Assembly: GCF_027943255.1 (NCBI RefSeq)
Contig: NC_072896.1
Span: forward strand, 66,544,501-66,608,500
Direction: 5' to 3'
Source: Anastrepha obliqua
Taxonomy: Eukaryota > Arthropoda > Insecta > Diptera > Tephritidae
DNA: 64,000 nt
In this document: positions 11,471 through 22,230 of the stretch, piece by piece
Layout: every line of letters begins with the position of its first letter
Numbering within the stretch: the stretch's first letter is position 1
Translations under genes and position numbers: made by a program
Notes under the pieces: generated by a model
What the model was told of the DNA's origin: nothing
The model's database searches: none
The model's input: only the letters and a program-made list of their open reading frames with translations

Positions 11471-12289
11471 ATTAAATTTTTCTCATATAATTATTAAGAG
11501 CCATATTTTGAAAAAAAAACAGCGAAACCTGAAAGACTCTAAATTTTTACATCTTTTATTTGAAAACAACTTCTAGGCGTGTATTTTGAAATACCTTCTA
11601 AAATAAATAAATAAATATAAAGTTGAAATATGAAGAATTTGTCTTCGACGCTGATTCCGGTTTTTGATGGTCAATTTAAAGTTCGGAGCGCAAAGAAAAC
11701 TATATTCGAAATAAAACAAAATAAATAAATTTTTTACACAATATAATGGTGTACAAATATTGTATACCATTTTTTTAATAATTTGAAATAAAATCAGTTT
11801 TTTTTTATTTTGAAAGTAAGAAAAGTCGCTGTTTTCTTTTAAAGAAAATGCAATAAATGCTAAACCGATCGACTTCAACATATGTACATGTTTTCGATAT
11901 GCCAATTCAGTACAATATCAACTATGGATCGCTTTATACCGAAACGACCGAAATCGACGTTATAAAACCCGAAATGCTTGACTAGGTGATGACAAACGCT
12001 GAAAAAAAGATGAATTTGAATACAATAAAATAGTTTTAATAAATTTTAAATAACCAAATCAAAAAAAAAGAAAAAAATTCCTCACTTATACACAACTGAT
12101 TTGTATTTATTCAAAGTTATTCAATGTTTTCATACCGACATAAAAGATGGCACACCCTGTAGTCAAATTGAACAAACTTTGCCGTATACTCTCTAGCGGA
12201 GGGTTTTAAGCAAATTAAAGATCAAAACTTTAATTATTGTGCCTGATAACTACGTACATATATTTTTTTCCAAAGAAATATAAATTGAA
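11471..12289. other. Non-coding, AT-rich
   Basis: No gene seen; A/T runs dominate. The minus-strand open frame at 11573-11905 has no recognisable domain and is most likely chance. Confidence 0.45.
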
Positions 12290-13560
12290 GATTAGTAACC
12301 AAAACTAGAAATGAAGAAACTTGAAATTCATTTTAAAGCTACGCTTCTATGTGCTCTGTTGCTCGGAATCGCCAATAAGGTACTTCAGTCGACGAAACGA
12401 GGTCGAAAAAAAGCTTTACCCACCCTAATTTACCCGCTGAAATATTACATAGGCCGACAGCATCTCAGACCCAGAAACCGGACTATATATTTCCGAAGGT
12501 TTATGATGCGCTGAATCCAAATCTGGCCTCAGAATTGCTCTATCAGCTCTGGTTTTCGAGATATCCTAACCTAAAAGTGCAAAAAAACACCGTGTTTGCC
12601 CATATTTGAGGTTGTGTAGCCTTGCAGATGTTTTCTTTCACCAAAATTAAAGGATGGCATCTTTAAATACAAGCCTTCTTTTTTCAAATGACGTTGAGTT
12701 TGCTCAGATATCATTTTTTCCGCTGAGATATCGCATTTTGAAAATTTCATGTTTCTAAATTTTCCTACACCTTAAAATCGTTAAGATAACATAGACATGA
12801 TATGGTCGACTACTAATTTTCTTGAATTGAGTTTTATTTTTCTTTGTCTCACACCTTAAGTGTGCTAACTCACCACACCCCTACACTATCTAACCCACGG
12901 GTATCGAGGTACATAGCCCTAACCCCTAGAAACCACCCCTACCACACCGCAAGCAGGCTTGATGTCTCATAACACAAGTAGGCTTAACCACTTAACTCCT
13001 AATCCACCAACCCCCACGTATCTCCTAATCCCTAGAAACCATCCCTACCAAACCACAAACAATTTAAGCCACCTGACCCTAGGGAAAGCGAGTTAAGCCG
13101 CATATTTTTCTTGGAATGAGTGTTATTTTACCTGTAATCTCATACCAGAAGCGGTCGAACTTATTAAACTTCTAACTCACCGATCCCCACCTACCCTCTA
13201 AACTCCAAATACCACATCTACCAAACCTGACTTTGGAGGAAGCGAGTTTACTCATATATTTTTCTTGGAATGAGTCTTTATTGAAATTATGTCTCACACC
13301 TTATATGGGATAACTTACCGATCCCTTATACCACCTGACCCCGACCTATCTACCGTCGAACCTTTAGAAGCCATCCCTAACAAACTAAACTCGCTGTTCC
13401 CAAAACCAGAGCGGCAATTCTGAGGCCAGATTTGGATTCAGCGCGTCATAAACCTTCGGAAATTTATAGTCTGGTTTCTGGGTCTGAATGTTGGTCAAAT
13501 TTTGTCGGCCTGTGTTATTGACTGCGTATGAATTTAAGTATTATATTTGGTTTAGTTACT
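12290..13560. mobile_element. Fold-back element with C-rich internal repeats
   Basis: The segment around 12447-12562 recurs inverted at about 13521-13392 with high similarity over about 100 bp, for example TTTCCGAAGGTTTATGA on the left and its complement on the right. Weaker similarity runs outwards to about 12290 and 13560. Between the arms are irregular direct repeats. A TTTTTCTTGGAATGAGT-like unit occurs near 12819, 13108 and 13258. Cytosine-rich stretches with CCCTAGAAACCA-type cores occur near 12925 and 13030, and degenerately near 13370. No coding capacity is visible. Fold-back type is inferred from structure; no family is named. Confidence 0.65.
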
Positions 13561-13914
13561 AATGAAATAATTTTCCCTTTGAACAAAAAAGTATATTTAA
13601 GCCAATTTATTTGTTATTTGTCATACGGTAGAGAGCTTCTCAAACAATACTGATGAAATTTTTTTCATTAAGTTGTTGCAAAATAGTGAATATCTCAATT
13701 ATAATAACGAAATCCGGAAAATTACTGGATCAGAAAAATCGAAAAAACTGGCATGCCTAGTTACGATGGTTGGTGTGCACGTAGAGTATGTACAATGGTA
13801 AACAACTGTGGGTCGCGCAAAAAAAGTGTAACAGCTTTCTTCAACCAGTACCTTCAATTAACCCAAATTCTTCCCCACTAATTTCGTAAAATTATAGAAA
13901 TAAGAAAATCGTTA

Positions 13915-14213
13915 TTTCTGAGTAAAACTTTTCCGCAAATTGCTTAAAACTATTTTATGGTCGATCTTTAGCTCCTGGGCAATACTAGGACTACTAACAT
14001 CCCTGTCAACTTCGATTATTTCTGTGAGTTTATCGACAAGTTGTTTAAAATCAAAAATGCCTCAACGGAATCGACGAAACCAAAATTGCTCGTAATTAGT
14101 TGTTACGGTGTCGGCTTCATAAACACCATTCACGTTTTCAGCGGCTTAGCTTGTATTTTCGATTTTATTAAAGAACTGTAAAGTGTACCAAATTTTTTCT
14201 TTGTTGACTTCCA
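13915..14213 (-). pseudogene. Mariner transposase N-terminal fragment
   Basis: From an ATG at 14213 the minus frame resembles the DNA-binding start of mariner transposases: a first helix-turn-helix with AAENVNGVYEADTVT and FWFRRFR, followed by IAQELKIDHKIVL of the second. Two in-frame stops interrupt it and the catalytic domain is missing. The second half resembles cecropia-type mariners (inference). Confidence 0.6.
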
Positions 14214-14518
14214 TTGTTATCACCCTGTAACTCACAACTGAGTGCAACAAACAAAAAATAGCAAACGACTTTTTTTAGTCTGAAATGTCACCTTGACAGC
14301 GAGTATAAACTTTAAATTGTTTGATCGATACTTTACGAGGTAACGATCACTTCAGCTAAATACCAACAAAATAATGAATTTCTTTCTCCCCAAACTATTA
14401 TTAACAAAACTAATATTAAATTTAAGCAAACAATATTCAAAATATTAAGAAAACTAATCTTTCAAGAACTAAAAATCATACCTGTAAATTCAAATTCAGT
14501 ACGAAGTAAGCGAAAATA

Positions 14519-14852
14519 CAGAGTGGGCCATATAGCGTTTGCTTTTTGAACCAGCTGTGATTTAAGCCCGTTGGACTATTTTTTGTGGGGAGCCGTTAAG
14601 AACAAATGCTATGCGAACCATCCAGAGGCGATTCATGCTTTAAAACACGAAATCGAAGTTGCCATTCATGAAATTGAATCCCAAACATTCGAAAATGTGC
14701 TTAAGAATTGGGTTGATCGAATGGCCTACTGTAAAGGGACTCGTGGCAGTCATTTGCATGATATTATTTTTCATTCATAAATGACAATGTTCAATCTTCA
14801 AAATAAAAAAAAAAATTTTTGAAAAAAAGCAAATTTTACATGGCCTACCCTA
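14519..14852 (+). mobile_element. Short deletion derivative of a DDxD transposon (MITE-like)
   Basis: The left end (CAGAGTGGGCCATATAGCG, preceded by TA) is a degenerate inverted partner of the right end (complement CCATGTAAAATTTGCTTTTT). The outermost bases match those of the 50609-51516 element. About 220 bp of transposase C-terminus survives in frame at roughly 14560-14780: SPLDYFLWGAVKNKCY, then HEIEVAIHEI and HLHDIIFHS before a stop. That stretch contains the third catalytic aspartate (PLDY). Everything upstream, including the DNA-binding part and first two aspartates, has been deleted. Confidence 0.75.
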
Positions 14853-16547
14853 TGGACATAACAAAATTCACAAACATCACTGGAATTTGTTTCAAGTGTT
14901 TTATCAACCAGATAATTTGACAAAAAAATGTTTTTAAAAATAAGGTTTTGCTAAGAAAAGCTAATCATCTTGACGTGAGGAACACGTTTAGGAAAAGTAA
15001 CGATAATGTTGCTGGGCAGACCCTGCGTTGAAACCCCTTCCAGCAAGCTGACCGAGGAGAGGGTACGCAACGTACCACCTGGGACTTACAAAACTGTGCC
15101 CGTTGGAGAAGAGACGTAGTTGAAGCCCTATGCTCATATAAGAGTTAAAGGAAAAATAAATATATCTATTATAAGAACGCTTTTACTTAATAAATACAAA
15201 CTAAAATATAAAACTTTAACAATTTTTCCTACACATGAAAGTTTTAAGATGGCTTCTTTTAACGGTAATTAATTCTGTTCTAATATTCTAAAACAAAATT
15301 GCAAGTATAACTGTTAGGAAAACCCGAAAATATATCTACCATAAGGATTTATTGATGATTTAAAAATTCAGGTTGAATTTTATTTTATATGTATAAAAAT
15401 AATTTTGACTTCTTAGCGGTTTTCCCAATATTTAAAATCAAATCGGAAGACTTGACTTAAAAAAGCTAAAACTGAATTAAACTAAAAAATTAAGCTTTTT
15501 GGTGCATGAACTGTGTGCGATCGCTCTCTTATAATAATTTTTCCATTTCAAATTTTGAAACAGCAATTATTTTTGGCCCCTGCTTCAAACATTTATGCTG
15601 TTACCCAATGTTATACATATCATTACACGACCACCAGCATTTAATTAAATAATCTGATGTAAATATTACTGATGTATTGAGTGAGCAGCGAATATCAATT
15701 TTCTTCCCTACGTTGGAGTATTATAACTTTGTAAATGTATGTGTGTGTGTATTTAATCGCATCAATTCAGAATTTCTAATCAGATTACATTTCATATTCC
15801 ACACAACGACACACGCATACACATGTGCATATGTATTTAATTAGCCACTTAAAAGAAGCCATGCGAATGGATTGTTAAATTTATTTGTAAAGCCATCAAG
15901 GATTTGTACTTACATATGTAAGCGCTTAAGCTTTGTGAAAGAAATAAACGAAAAAACAATTTAATTTGTAAGAAATCGTTTAAGTGACCCTACCTTTAAA
16001 GTCGACTAACACTACTGATTTCAGCGCATCCGAGTTAACTATAACCTAGAGATGCACTGGTTATTCAAAAAATTAATTATCATCAACGGTAGTGTGTATA
16101 TATACTCGTATATGTAAATTTATAAGTATAGTAAGGCGAATTCAATTGGACTCAAAAGATCTTACGGTGGAAACGCAAAATTCAGAATTCAAGAGAAGCA
16201 CCTTAAACTTCGCTCAAATGCTTAAAAAAATTAGTTATATGGAAATACAAGTATGTATAATAACTTTGAAAACTAGTTTTTTTATAAATTTTACAGCTTT
16301 GCATTATATAAATATGTATTTAAAAATTAACATTTTTCTACTTGATGTTGTTGTTATTTCGCTTAAATTAAATTAAACATCTCGAAGCCTTTAATCCTTA
16401 GTTCTAATTAATAATTGTTCACAATTCTTTATATTTTTTCCCTGCACATCATGAAACCCCTTCCTAGTCTACCTCACCTGCGCTTCGCTGTTAAACTATC
16501 AGTACCTACAAACTACTACTTGTAGAATCCACGAACGCGTTTTCACT
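14853..16547. other. 3' flank of the adhesion gene, probably including its 3' UTR
   Basis: No other gene seen. On the minus strand this follows the stop codon of the adhesion gene at 16548. A polyadenylation hexamer AATAAA (minus) lies at 15885-15880, about 660 bp past the stop. It is only a candidate, as such hexamers are common in AT-rich DNA. Confidence 0.35.
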
Positions 16548-16828
16548 TCACCAACGCACGGCTGCAGCACGACGTAATTTCGTTATACTGGCCACTGGTT
16601 GAAAGCCAAACGACAACTCCTTGGACAACAACAACGCCGCCAGCGATATGCACAACAACTGTGTGGCACTCAAGTGCTCTAGGTGCGTTGACGAGGATGG
16701 CGGCTCATTGGAGAGTGTACGGAATTTTGCTACTTTTGTCCAATCGCTGAGGCCAGCGAGATTTTTGCTGGCAGCGCGCATCAAATAGGTTGTATCAGCT
16801 TCCAGATAATTGATAAGGAAGGTTGCAC
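16548..16828 (-). CDS. Adhesion gene, last coding exon (end of FnIII, C-terminal anchor signal)
   Basis: The exon opens after a TTTGCAG acceptor at 16829-16835 and ends at the stop at 16548. It completes the FnIII domain begun in the previous exon: GATFLINYLEADTTYL, then RAASKNLAGLSDWTK, with the A-x-N-x-x-G turn typical of FnIII. A serine/proline linker (PPSSS) and a 14-residue hydrophobic run (ATQLLCISLAALLL) follow, then about 24 mostly polar residues with two basic clusters. Relatives such as Klingon and Wrapper are GPI-anchored, and the PPSSS stretch would suit GPI attachment. A polar tail after the hydrophobic run is unusual for GPI signals, so a short membrane anchor or a changed 3' end is possible. 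Confidence 0.8.
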
Positions 16829-17118
16829 CTGCAAATGAATAGATGGGAAAAGTACATTGTATGCAGTGGTGGAAGTGGTGAGAGTAACATGCACAGATTT
16901 GTAATCGCCTCGGTTAAAATAAGGTACATAGTGTAATTCAGCGATAATTTCCGTACTCACTTAGCACCTCATTTTTTAACCTCACACTTTTTTCCGCAGC
17001 CTTTCATCCACTTTTAGTTATCATAGGGTTGCATTTATGTTCATTTTTGGTTTTGCCTCTTCCCTCTCACCTCGCCTAGCATATTTCATGCCTTTCCATT
17101 ATACTCGCATGCACTTAC

Positions 17119-17616
17119 CGTCTTCGAATGGAAAATCCTTGCGTTTGGCATTCGTCCATTTGCCCGCATCCGATTTGAATTCATATTCCGTCATATACTC
17201 AATGCGAAAGCCTTTCACATCCATCAATTGACGCACCGGCGAGGTGCGCACCGAACCGACATCCACATCGAAGGTGTTCGAATTGAAGCCGCGTAACTGC
17301 AAAACGCTTGGTGGTGGTGGTTTTTCGCCCCGTTCCAGTATTGTGCTACGTTCAATAGTGCCTAGGTTGTTCTCCGCGAGGCAGCGATACGTGTCGAATA
17401 CGTTATCGTCACGCGCTTGAATCGTCAAATTGGATGCATAGTAATCCGTCTCGAAGCTATAGTGTTTGTCGTTGCGCAGACGTTTCTTGCTACTATTCTT
17501 GTGCCAAGTAAAATTCGCTGGCGGCTCGGCGATTGCCTGGCACGGTATGGTCACGCTTCCGTTGACGTAGACGTACTGCGGTGAAATATGATGGCTGTGC
17601 ATCCAGAATGGCTTAT
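17119..17616 (-). CDS. Adhesion gene exon: Ig3 and most of FnIII
   Basis: The borders are GTTGCAG acceptor (17623-17617) and GTAAGT donor (17118-17113). The 498-nt exon starts and ends in phase 1. Ig3 runs over the first 90 or so residues: the cysteine in SVTIPCQAIAEPP, the core tryptophan in NFTWHKN, and the second cysteine in DTYRCLAENNLG. A proline hinge (EKPPPPS) leads into FnIII with GFRIEYMTE and the tryptophan of GKWTNA. N-glycosylation sequons include NGS, NFT, NSS and NLT. From memory the FnIII part closely follows Drosophila CG33543, an NCAM-like protein. A role in neuron or glia contact is inferred from the domains. Confidence 0.9.
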
Positions 17617-18639
17617 CTGCAACAATGCGAAAGAGACGTTGTTATTGTATAAACTCGTATACCACTATTGTACTACATACTACGTGCATATGTGTGTTTG
17701 TGAGTTTGTGTGTTGCTATAGTGTATAAGAGACTGTCGGCTTTTGGTTGTTGAAGCTGATGAAATTTTGATAGCATGGAAATGGAAATGCAAATGGAAAT
17801 TGACGTCTAGCGATTGCGTAGGAAGTGGCCGCTTGAGTGTTGAAATATGACAGTGTATTGGTTGGTGAGGCTGTAGGCTGCTGCTGTGATTAACCGGCTA
17901 GTGACTATACACGTAAACCGCGTAGGAACACAATAAGAATGCTGTGCTACACAAACACGCTCTAAAACCACAGTTCAGCAGGTTTCAATAGAAGCGTGCC
18001 TTACAGAAATGTAACAGTGAGAATGCTTTGTTTCCAAGAAAATTAATTAAAATTAACTGCGTCGGCTCATGAAGAATAAGCAGTACCCACAGGAACAGTA
18101 TCCTATTACCTTAAACCAGTGATGAGCAAAGCTGTATTTTGAAGGCACTCAGTACATAAGTACACCAGCATTTGGAAATTTGAAGTGAAAACTTCTTTAG
18201 AATCGTTGGGAGTGATTTGAGACTCGATGAAACGAAAAAGCGACACTACGAAGCGTTATATGTTGATATACGTATATGTGTGTGGCTGCGTACTGCTGAG
18301 CCACGCTAGTATAGTGAGTATTGTAGTATGTATACTACACTGCCTATTACTTGCTTTGGTGTTTAGTTCAAGCGTCATACGTATGTATGTTTGTATGTAT
18401 GCTAGTACGTATGTGTGCGCGCCTGCGTATTACGGAGCCACGGTGAGCGAGAAGGCATTATGTATACCTATACTACACTACCTAATACTTGCTTAGACCA
18501 AGCGTCCTACGAATGTTTGTGTGTATGTTAGTACGTCTGTGTAATATACGCGTTACGACGCTCATAATAGCAACCGCGTGTGCTGTATTACGTCCGTATT
18601 TTTGTATTCGTAAATATTTTCATTTTTAAATATTTACCG
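17617..18639. other. Start of the 12-kb intron, no gene
   Basis: The intron between the Ig2 and Ig3 exons spans 17617-29608. This first part holds TATG/CATA-rich sequence and a loose direct duplication: TTGCTT plus following bases near 18350-18400 resembles 18490-18530. No coding feature was recognised. Confidence 0.5.
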
Positions 18640-18850
18640 CAATTACAGGCGGCGTTGCAATATACCACAATCAAAATGACGGTGCTCGTATTGTAACTCC
18701 ACAGATAGATCTGAATGCACAGCAACTAGAATCACTGTCTGTTCAGCTCTCTAAAGTGGGAGAAATATGTGCATGCGGAACCAGATTGAGCAATGGGAAA
18801 ACAGTTTTAATTGTGAGAATTTATATTTCACCGAATCAATCACGGAAATT
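18640..18850 (+). pseudogene. Fragment of a retroelement-type endonuclease (possibly Helentron)
   Basis: A plus frame from about 18652 reads GVAIYHNQNDGARIV, then IDLNAQQLESLSVQLSKVGE and IVRIYISPNQS. The order GVAIY...IYISPN fits exonuclease/endonuclease/phosphatase domains, where the sheet strand with YISPN precedes the GDFN loop. I associate this variant with Helentron-type rolling-circle elements in insects, but that is from memory. No helicase or Rep part is present. It is broken after about 65 codons. Confidence 0.45.
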
Positions 18851-19457
18851 TAATTTGCATTACCAGTAAACTTTTACTAATTTCTGAATTGCAGAAAAAA
18901 TATTTTTTTACTGACTACTGGAAAAAAATTCCCAGTAAAAATACTGGTAATATAATTCGATTTGCATTTGAAACATGCATAAGTATTTTCTATTTCTTAA
19001 TCACCATTCGCTTTTCTTAAATCAAGTATTTCGAAATTTGCATCGCTGAGTTTTTACCTGATGGACCGATTTACAATCCCAGCGAAGAGCCGTTCTATGG
19101 TGCAGATGACGGTAATGGGGTATTATATTTTAAGAAAGCGTTTTTAATAGCCTGATGTTTATTTATACAAGTTACTGTTTCATCTCGTTCGACCAAGTAT
19201 AAAAATGTTTCCCGAAGATAATTTTCCTATTCAGTGGAACCACACTGTATGCTAATATCAATTTAAGAAATAAAGCATATAACAAACCTTTCATTGGAAA
19301 TAAAGCGTACAAGTTTTACCATTAATTTCATCCACGAAACCAAAGAATGCTTTTTGAGATATTTGAGGCAGAACGAGAGTTGCGGCATCGGCTATCCTCC
19401 CAACACATAAGAGTTGAACATTTTCTTGACTTCATCTTCTGTTTGCGTTGTTACTGT

Positions 19458-19715
19458 TTCTAAGGGTCATGTGGTCCGAATGGATACAACCGCTCCGGTT
19501 CTGAAAGTATTCGATGCGGTACCAGCTGGTGGTAGCAGAGGAAGAGGAAGGTCTTCTCTGCGTTGGAAAGATCAGGTGGAGAAGGACTTGACTTCACTTG
19601 GTGTGTCCAATTGGCGCCGGTTAGCGCGAGAAAGAAACGACTGGCACGCTTTGTTAAACTCGGCCAAAATCGCGAAAGCGGTTATCGCGCCAATTAAGAA
19701 GAAGAAGAATTTTAG
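19458..19715 (+). pseudogene. RTE-like LINE, 3' terminal fragment
   Basis: This third copy of the 7-8 kb LINE family has the last 85 codons intact: GHVVRMDTTAPVLKVF, GRSSLRWKDQVEKDL, then LGVSNWRRLARERNDW. The frame continues through ATCGCGCCAATTAAG into GAA repeats (about 19690-19709) without a stop before the tail. It is strongly 5'-truncated, as usual for LINE insertions primed at the target. It lies antisense in the 12-kb intron. Confidence 0.85.
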
Positions 19716-19795
19716 AATAGTGTGGATAAATGTCGCAGTTTCTTAACTTATTTTCCTAGCGTATTGCGTTGTACTGCTCTTTTGAAAAATCATTT

Positions 19796-20340
19796 TCAAG
19801 AAGCAGAAGCCTCATCTGCAGAAAGTTTAATTGGCGATTTGGTAGCTTGAATACACATCTTCCGCATTTTTAATGGCCTTGTTGGGCTTTCCGCACTTTC
19901 TTTGAGGATTGCATCCAAATCGGTATCTTCTTGCTTACGAGCCGATGTTGCTGCTGCACGAACAGGAGGATTAGTATCAGCTTTCTCAGTTGAAAGGTCT
20001 GCGGATTCTTTTCTTTTGCCAAATTCTAATTTTTCCCTGAATGGAACAGGCGCACGACCAACAATGCTATTATTTGGTTTCTTGGGAAGACTATTTACCA
20101 CCAACTTAAACTCCGAATTTAGCCAGACATGATTTTAATTTCTAAAAACGATCATCTATCTGTGGCATTTTTTCCACTTTTGCGTTAATTTTATGGTAAA
20201 AAAATGTAGTTTTTGCATTAAATCCTTCTTTATTTCATCAGAAATATTAATGTCCTTAATTTTTCTAAGAACATGATTAAAAACGGCATCAAATTTACCT
20301 TTTTGTGAACGTTCTTTTCGCCATATTTGAAACATTTGGT
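19796..20340 (-). pseudogene. Unrecognised coding-like segment
   Basis: A 102-codon minus frame (20104-19796) is rich in Lys, Glu, Ser and Ala and has low predicted order. It contains ESADLSTEKADTNPP and DLDAILKESAESP. Another frame just upstream (about 20340-20170) reads GKFDAVFNHVLRKIKD and then a basic helix. The two are offset by a frame change, so this looks like a decayed gene or the non-catalytic part of a mobile element. No domain was recognised and no function is proposed. Confidence 0.35.
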
Positions 20341-20588
20341 TTTTTTTCTATACCTATAGGATGCCTTAAGAAAAGCACTGCTAAACTCACAAACAAATTT
20401 TTACGAAAAATTAAGTGAAAATAGAATCCACTCACCTTTGTTTAGAAGTATTTCTAATTACAAAGCAAACAACAACAGAAGTAAAACGGCACTTTCATTA
20501 TTGCACAGCAAAACCGATCATTTGCGTTAACGTGCGTTGTAAGCAATTATTTTTATGATACTCGTAGTTTTATATTTATTAGGTAATT

Positions 20589-20884
20589 GGAGGAGCTGCC
20601 GCAGCCGAATGGGATGGAGCGTGACTGCAATTGGGGAGTGCATAAGTTCGTGCATGAACATCAAATAATAAAAATAGTTTTTCTAATAATGGTCCCCCTC
20701 GGTAGGCAATGGCAAACCTCCGACTATATTTCTACCATGAAAAAACTTCTCATAAAAACCATTTGCCGTTCGGAGTCGGCTTAAAACTGTGGAACAACAT
20801 CAAGACGCACGCCACAAATAGAAGGAGGAGCTTGGCCAAATACCTAACAGAAGTGTACGCGCAAATTATTTATTTATTTGTTTA
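20589..20884 (+). mobile_element. tRNA-derived SINE (plus copy of an inverted pair)
   Basis: The head GCCGCAGCCGAATGGGATGG is followed by a poor B box, the conserved body (CCGTTCGGAGTCGGCTTAAA near 20765) and a GTGTACGCG-led end with a TTTA-like tail at 20865-20884. Compared with the 1188 copy a short piece is missing after the word AAACTGTGG. Confidence 0.85.
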
Positions 20885-20889
20885 ATTGG

Positions 20890-21135
20890 ACGACCTTTAG
20901 CTCCACTTGTGTACGTTTTGTTGTTATCCTACACATTCGAGACATTTTTCGTCAACTCCGAATTGTACCTATAGATGCTTTTTATGAAAAGTTTTTTTAT
21001 GGCCCAAGTATACCCGAAGAAGAAAATATGTTTTGTTCCTATAATTTCACGTGTTGTGTCCTCCACAATGAGCCTCGATTTTAGGCTAGTAGAATAGCTG
21101 CGATGCACAAATTCAATCGGCTAAGGTATCCGCCA
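20890..21135 (-). mobile_element. Degenerate SINE copy in opposite orientation
   Basis: This segment aligns loosely with the minus-strand SINE: a CAACTCCGAATTGTACC stretch near 20953, TTTTTATGGCCCAAGTATAC near 20994, and a head remnant near 21110-21135 whose complement reads GCGGATACCTTAGCCGATT. It is much older than its partner at 20589-20884, so the two probably inserted at different times. Together they form an imperfect 550-bp palindrome. Confidence 0.5.
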
Positions 21136-22230
21136 CTTATAGACCATTGTATATCTCGTGTTCAGTTAGTTTGATGTTCACGCTTGGTTATCGATAATTC
21201 ACCAATTTTGAAACTGTGTTAACAATACCCTACATATCAGATAGCTGCTGCTATTTATTTTGTATTAGTAATATAAGTATTTTTAATTATATTTAAAGTA
21301 AATAAATAAATAGCTATATATGCAGGGCTTAAAACCGAGCGACTTTTACTTTTTCGATAAAATGCATGGGCTTAAGAAATCACAGAGCTCTCCGATGGCG
21401 GAAGGTCTGGAATACTCCCAAGTCGTGGGTGTAAGGAAACATTTTTGAATCAATATAAAAATCAATTTCAATTTAAAACTAGCAATATGAAATGTGTTTC
21501 ACTGAAAACAAATTCTGATATGAGTGTTGATTAACTTCGACTTCATTTGCCTGTCAATAATTTAGTTTTTCCTAACATTTTACATAAATCAATTTCACAA
21601 CTACCGAACATTTTGCAAGCTACTACAAATTTGTATATATACATTTTTTTTCATTAGGTAGTCGTCACTACTCCATACGTATGTAAGTACCACCAGAAGC
21701 ATTCGAAAATCATTTGCGCATGAAATTGAAAATCGAAAAGTTCGTCGTTGAAGCCAAACACACAACATCAAGTCAGCTGCCTAACCATAGAATAAGGAGC
21801 GAAAAATAAAAGTGTAAACGTACTTTCCATAAATACACCTTCAACGTCAATTAAACTTAACAATATTCTCTGTACAAAGTTTTTGAAGTAGTGTGAAAAT
21901 TGTGTACCACATAACAAAAACTAACGAAAGCAACAACAGAAAATATAGCCAATTTTGCCAGACGTAAGATGAGAAAATAATTTAATGGTTTGCGTTCACA
22001 TTACAGTTACGAAAATCAAAGAAAATAGTTTGAATATTTATTCAAAATTCCCATTAGTGATAACGGTTGTTCTAAAAACTTCCGACGGTAAAAAATCATC
22101 GACCTTTATTTACGGAATTCGCGTTCTACTCTGTATCTTGTTCATTTTATGGTATAGATAATCATAAAACTCGTTAAAATCGATTGGCCTATATGCTCAC
22201 AGATAAGTATTTACTTATAATAGGGTTCTA
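21136..22230. other. Intronic non-coding sequence
   Basis: AT-rich with no recognisable gene or repeat border. Confidence 0.4.

Noticed and set aside
12840..13390. Telomere repeat array (ccctaa-like words)
   Set aside because: The words are irregular and embedded in longer 100-290 bp degenerate repeats between fold-back arms. No head-to-tail hexamer or pentamer array.
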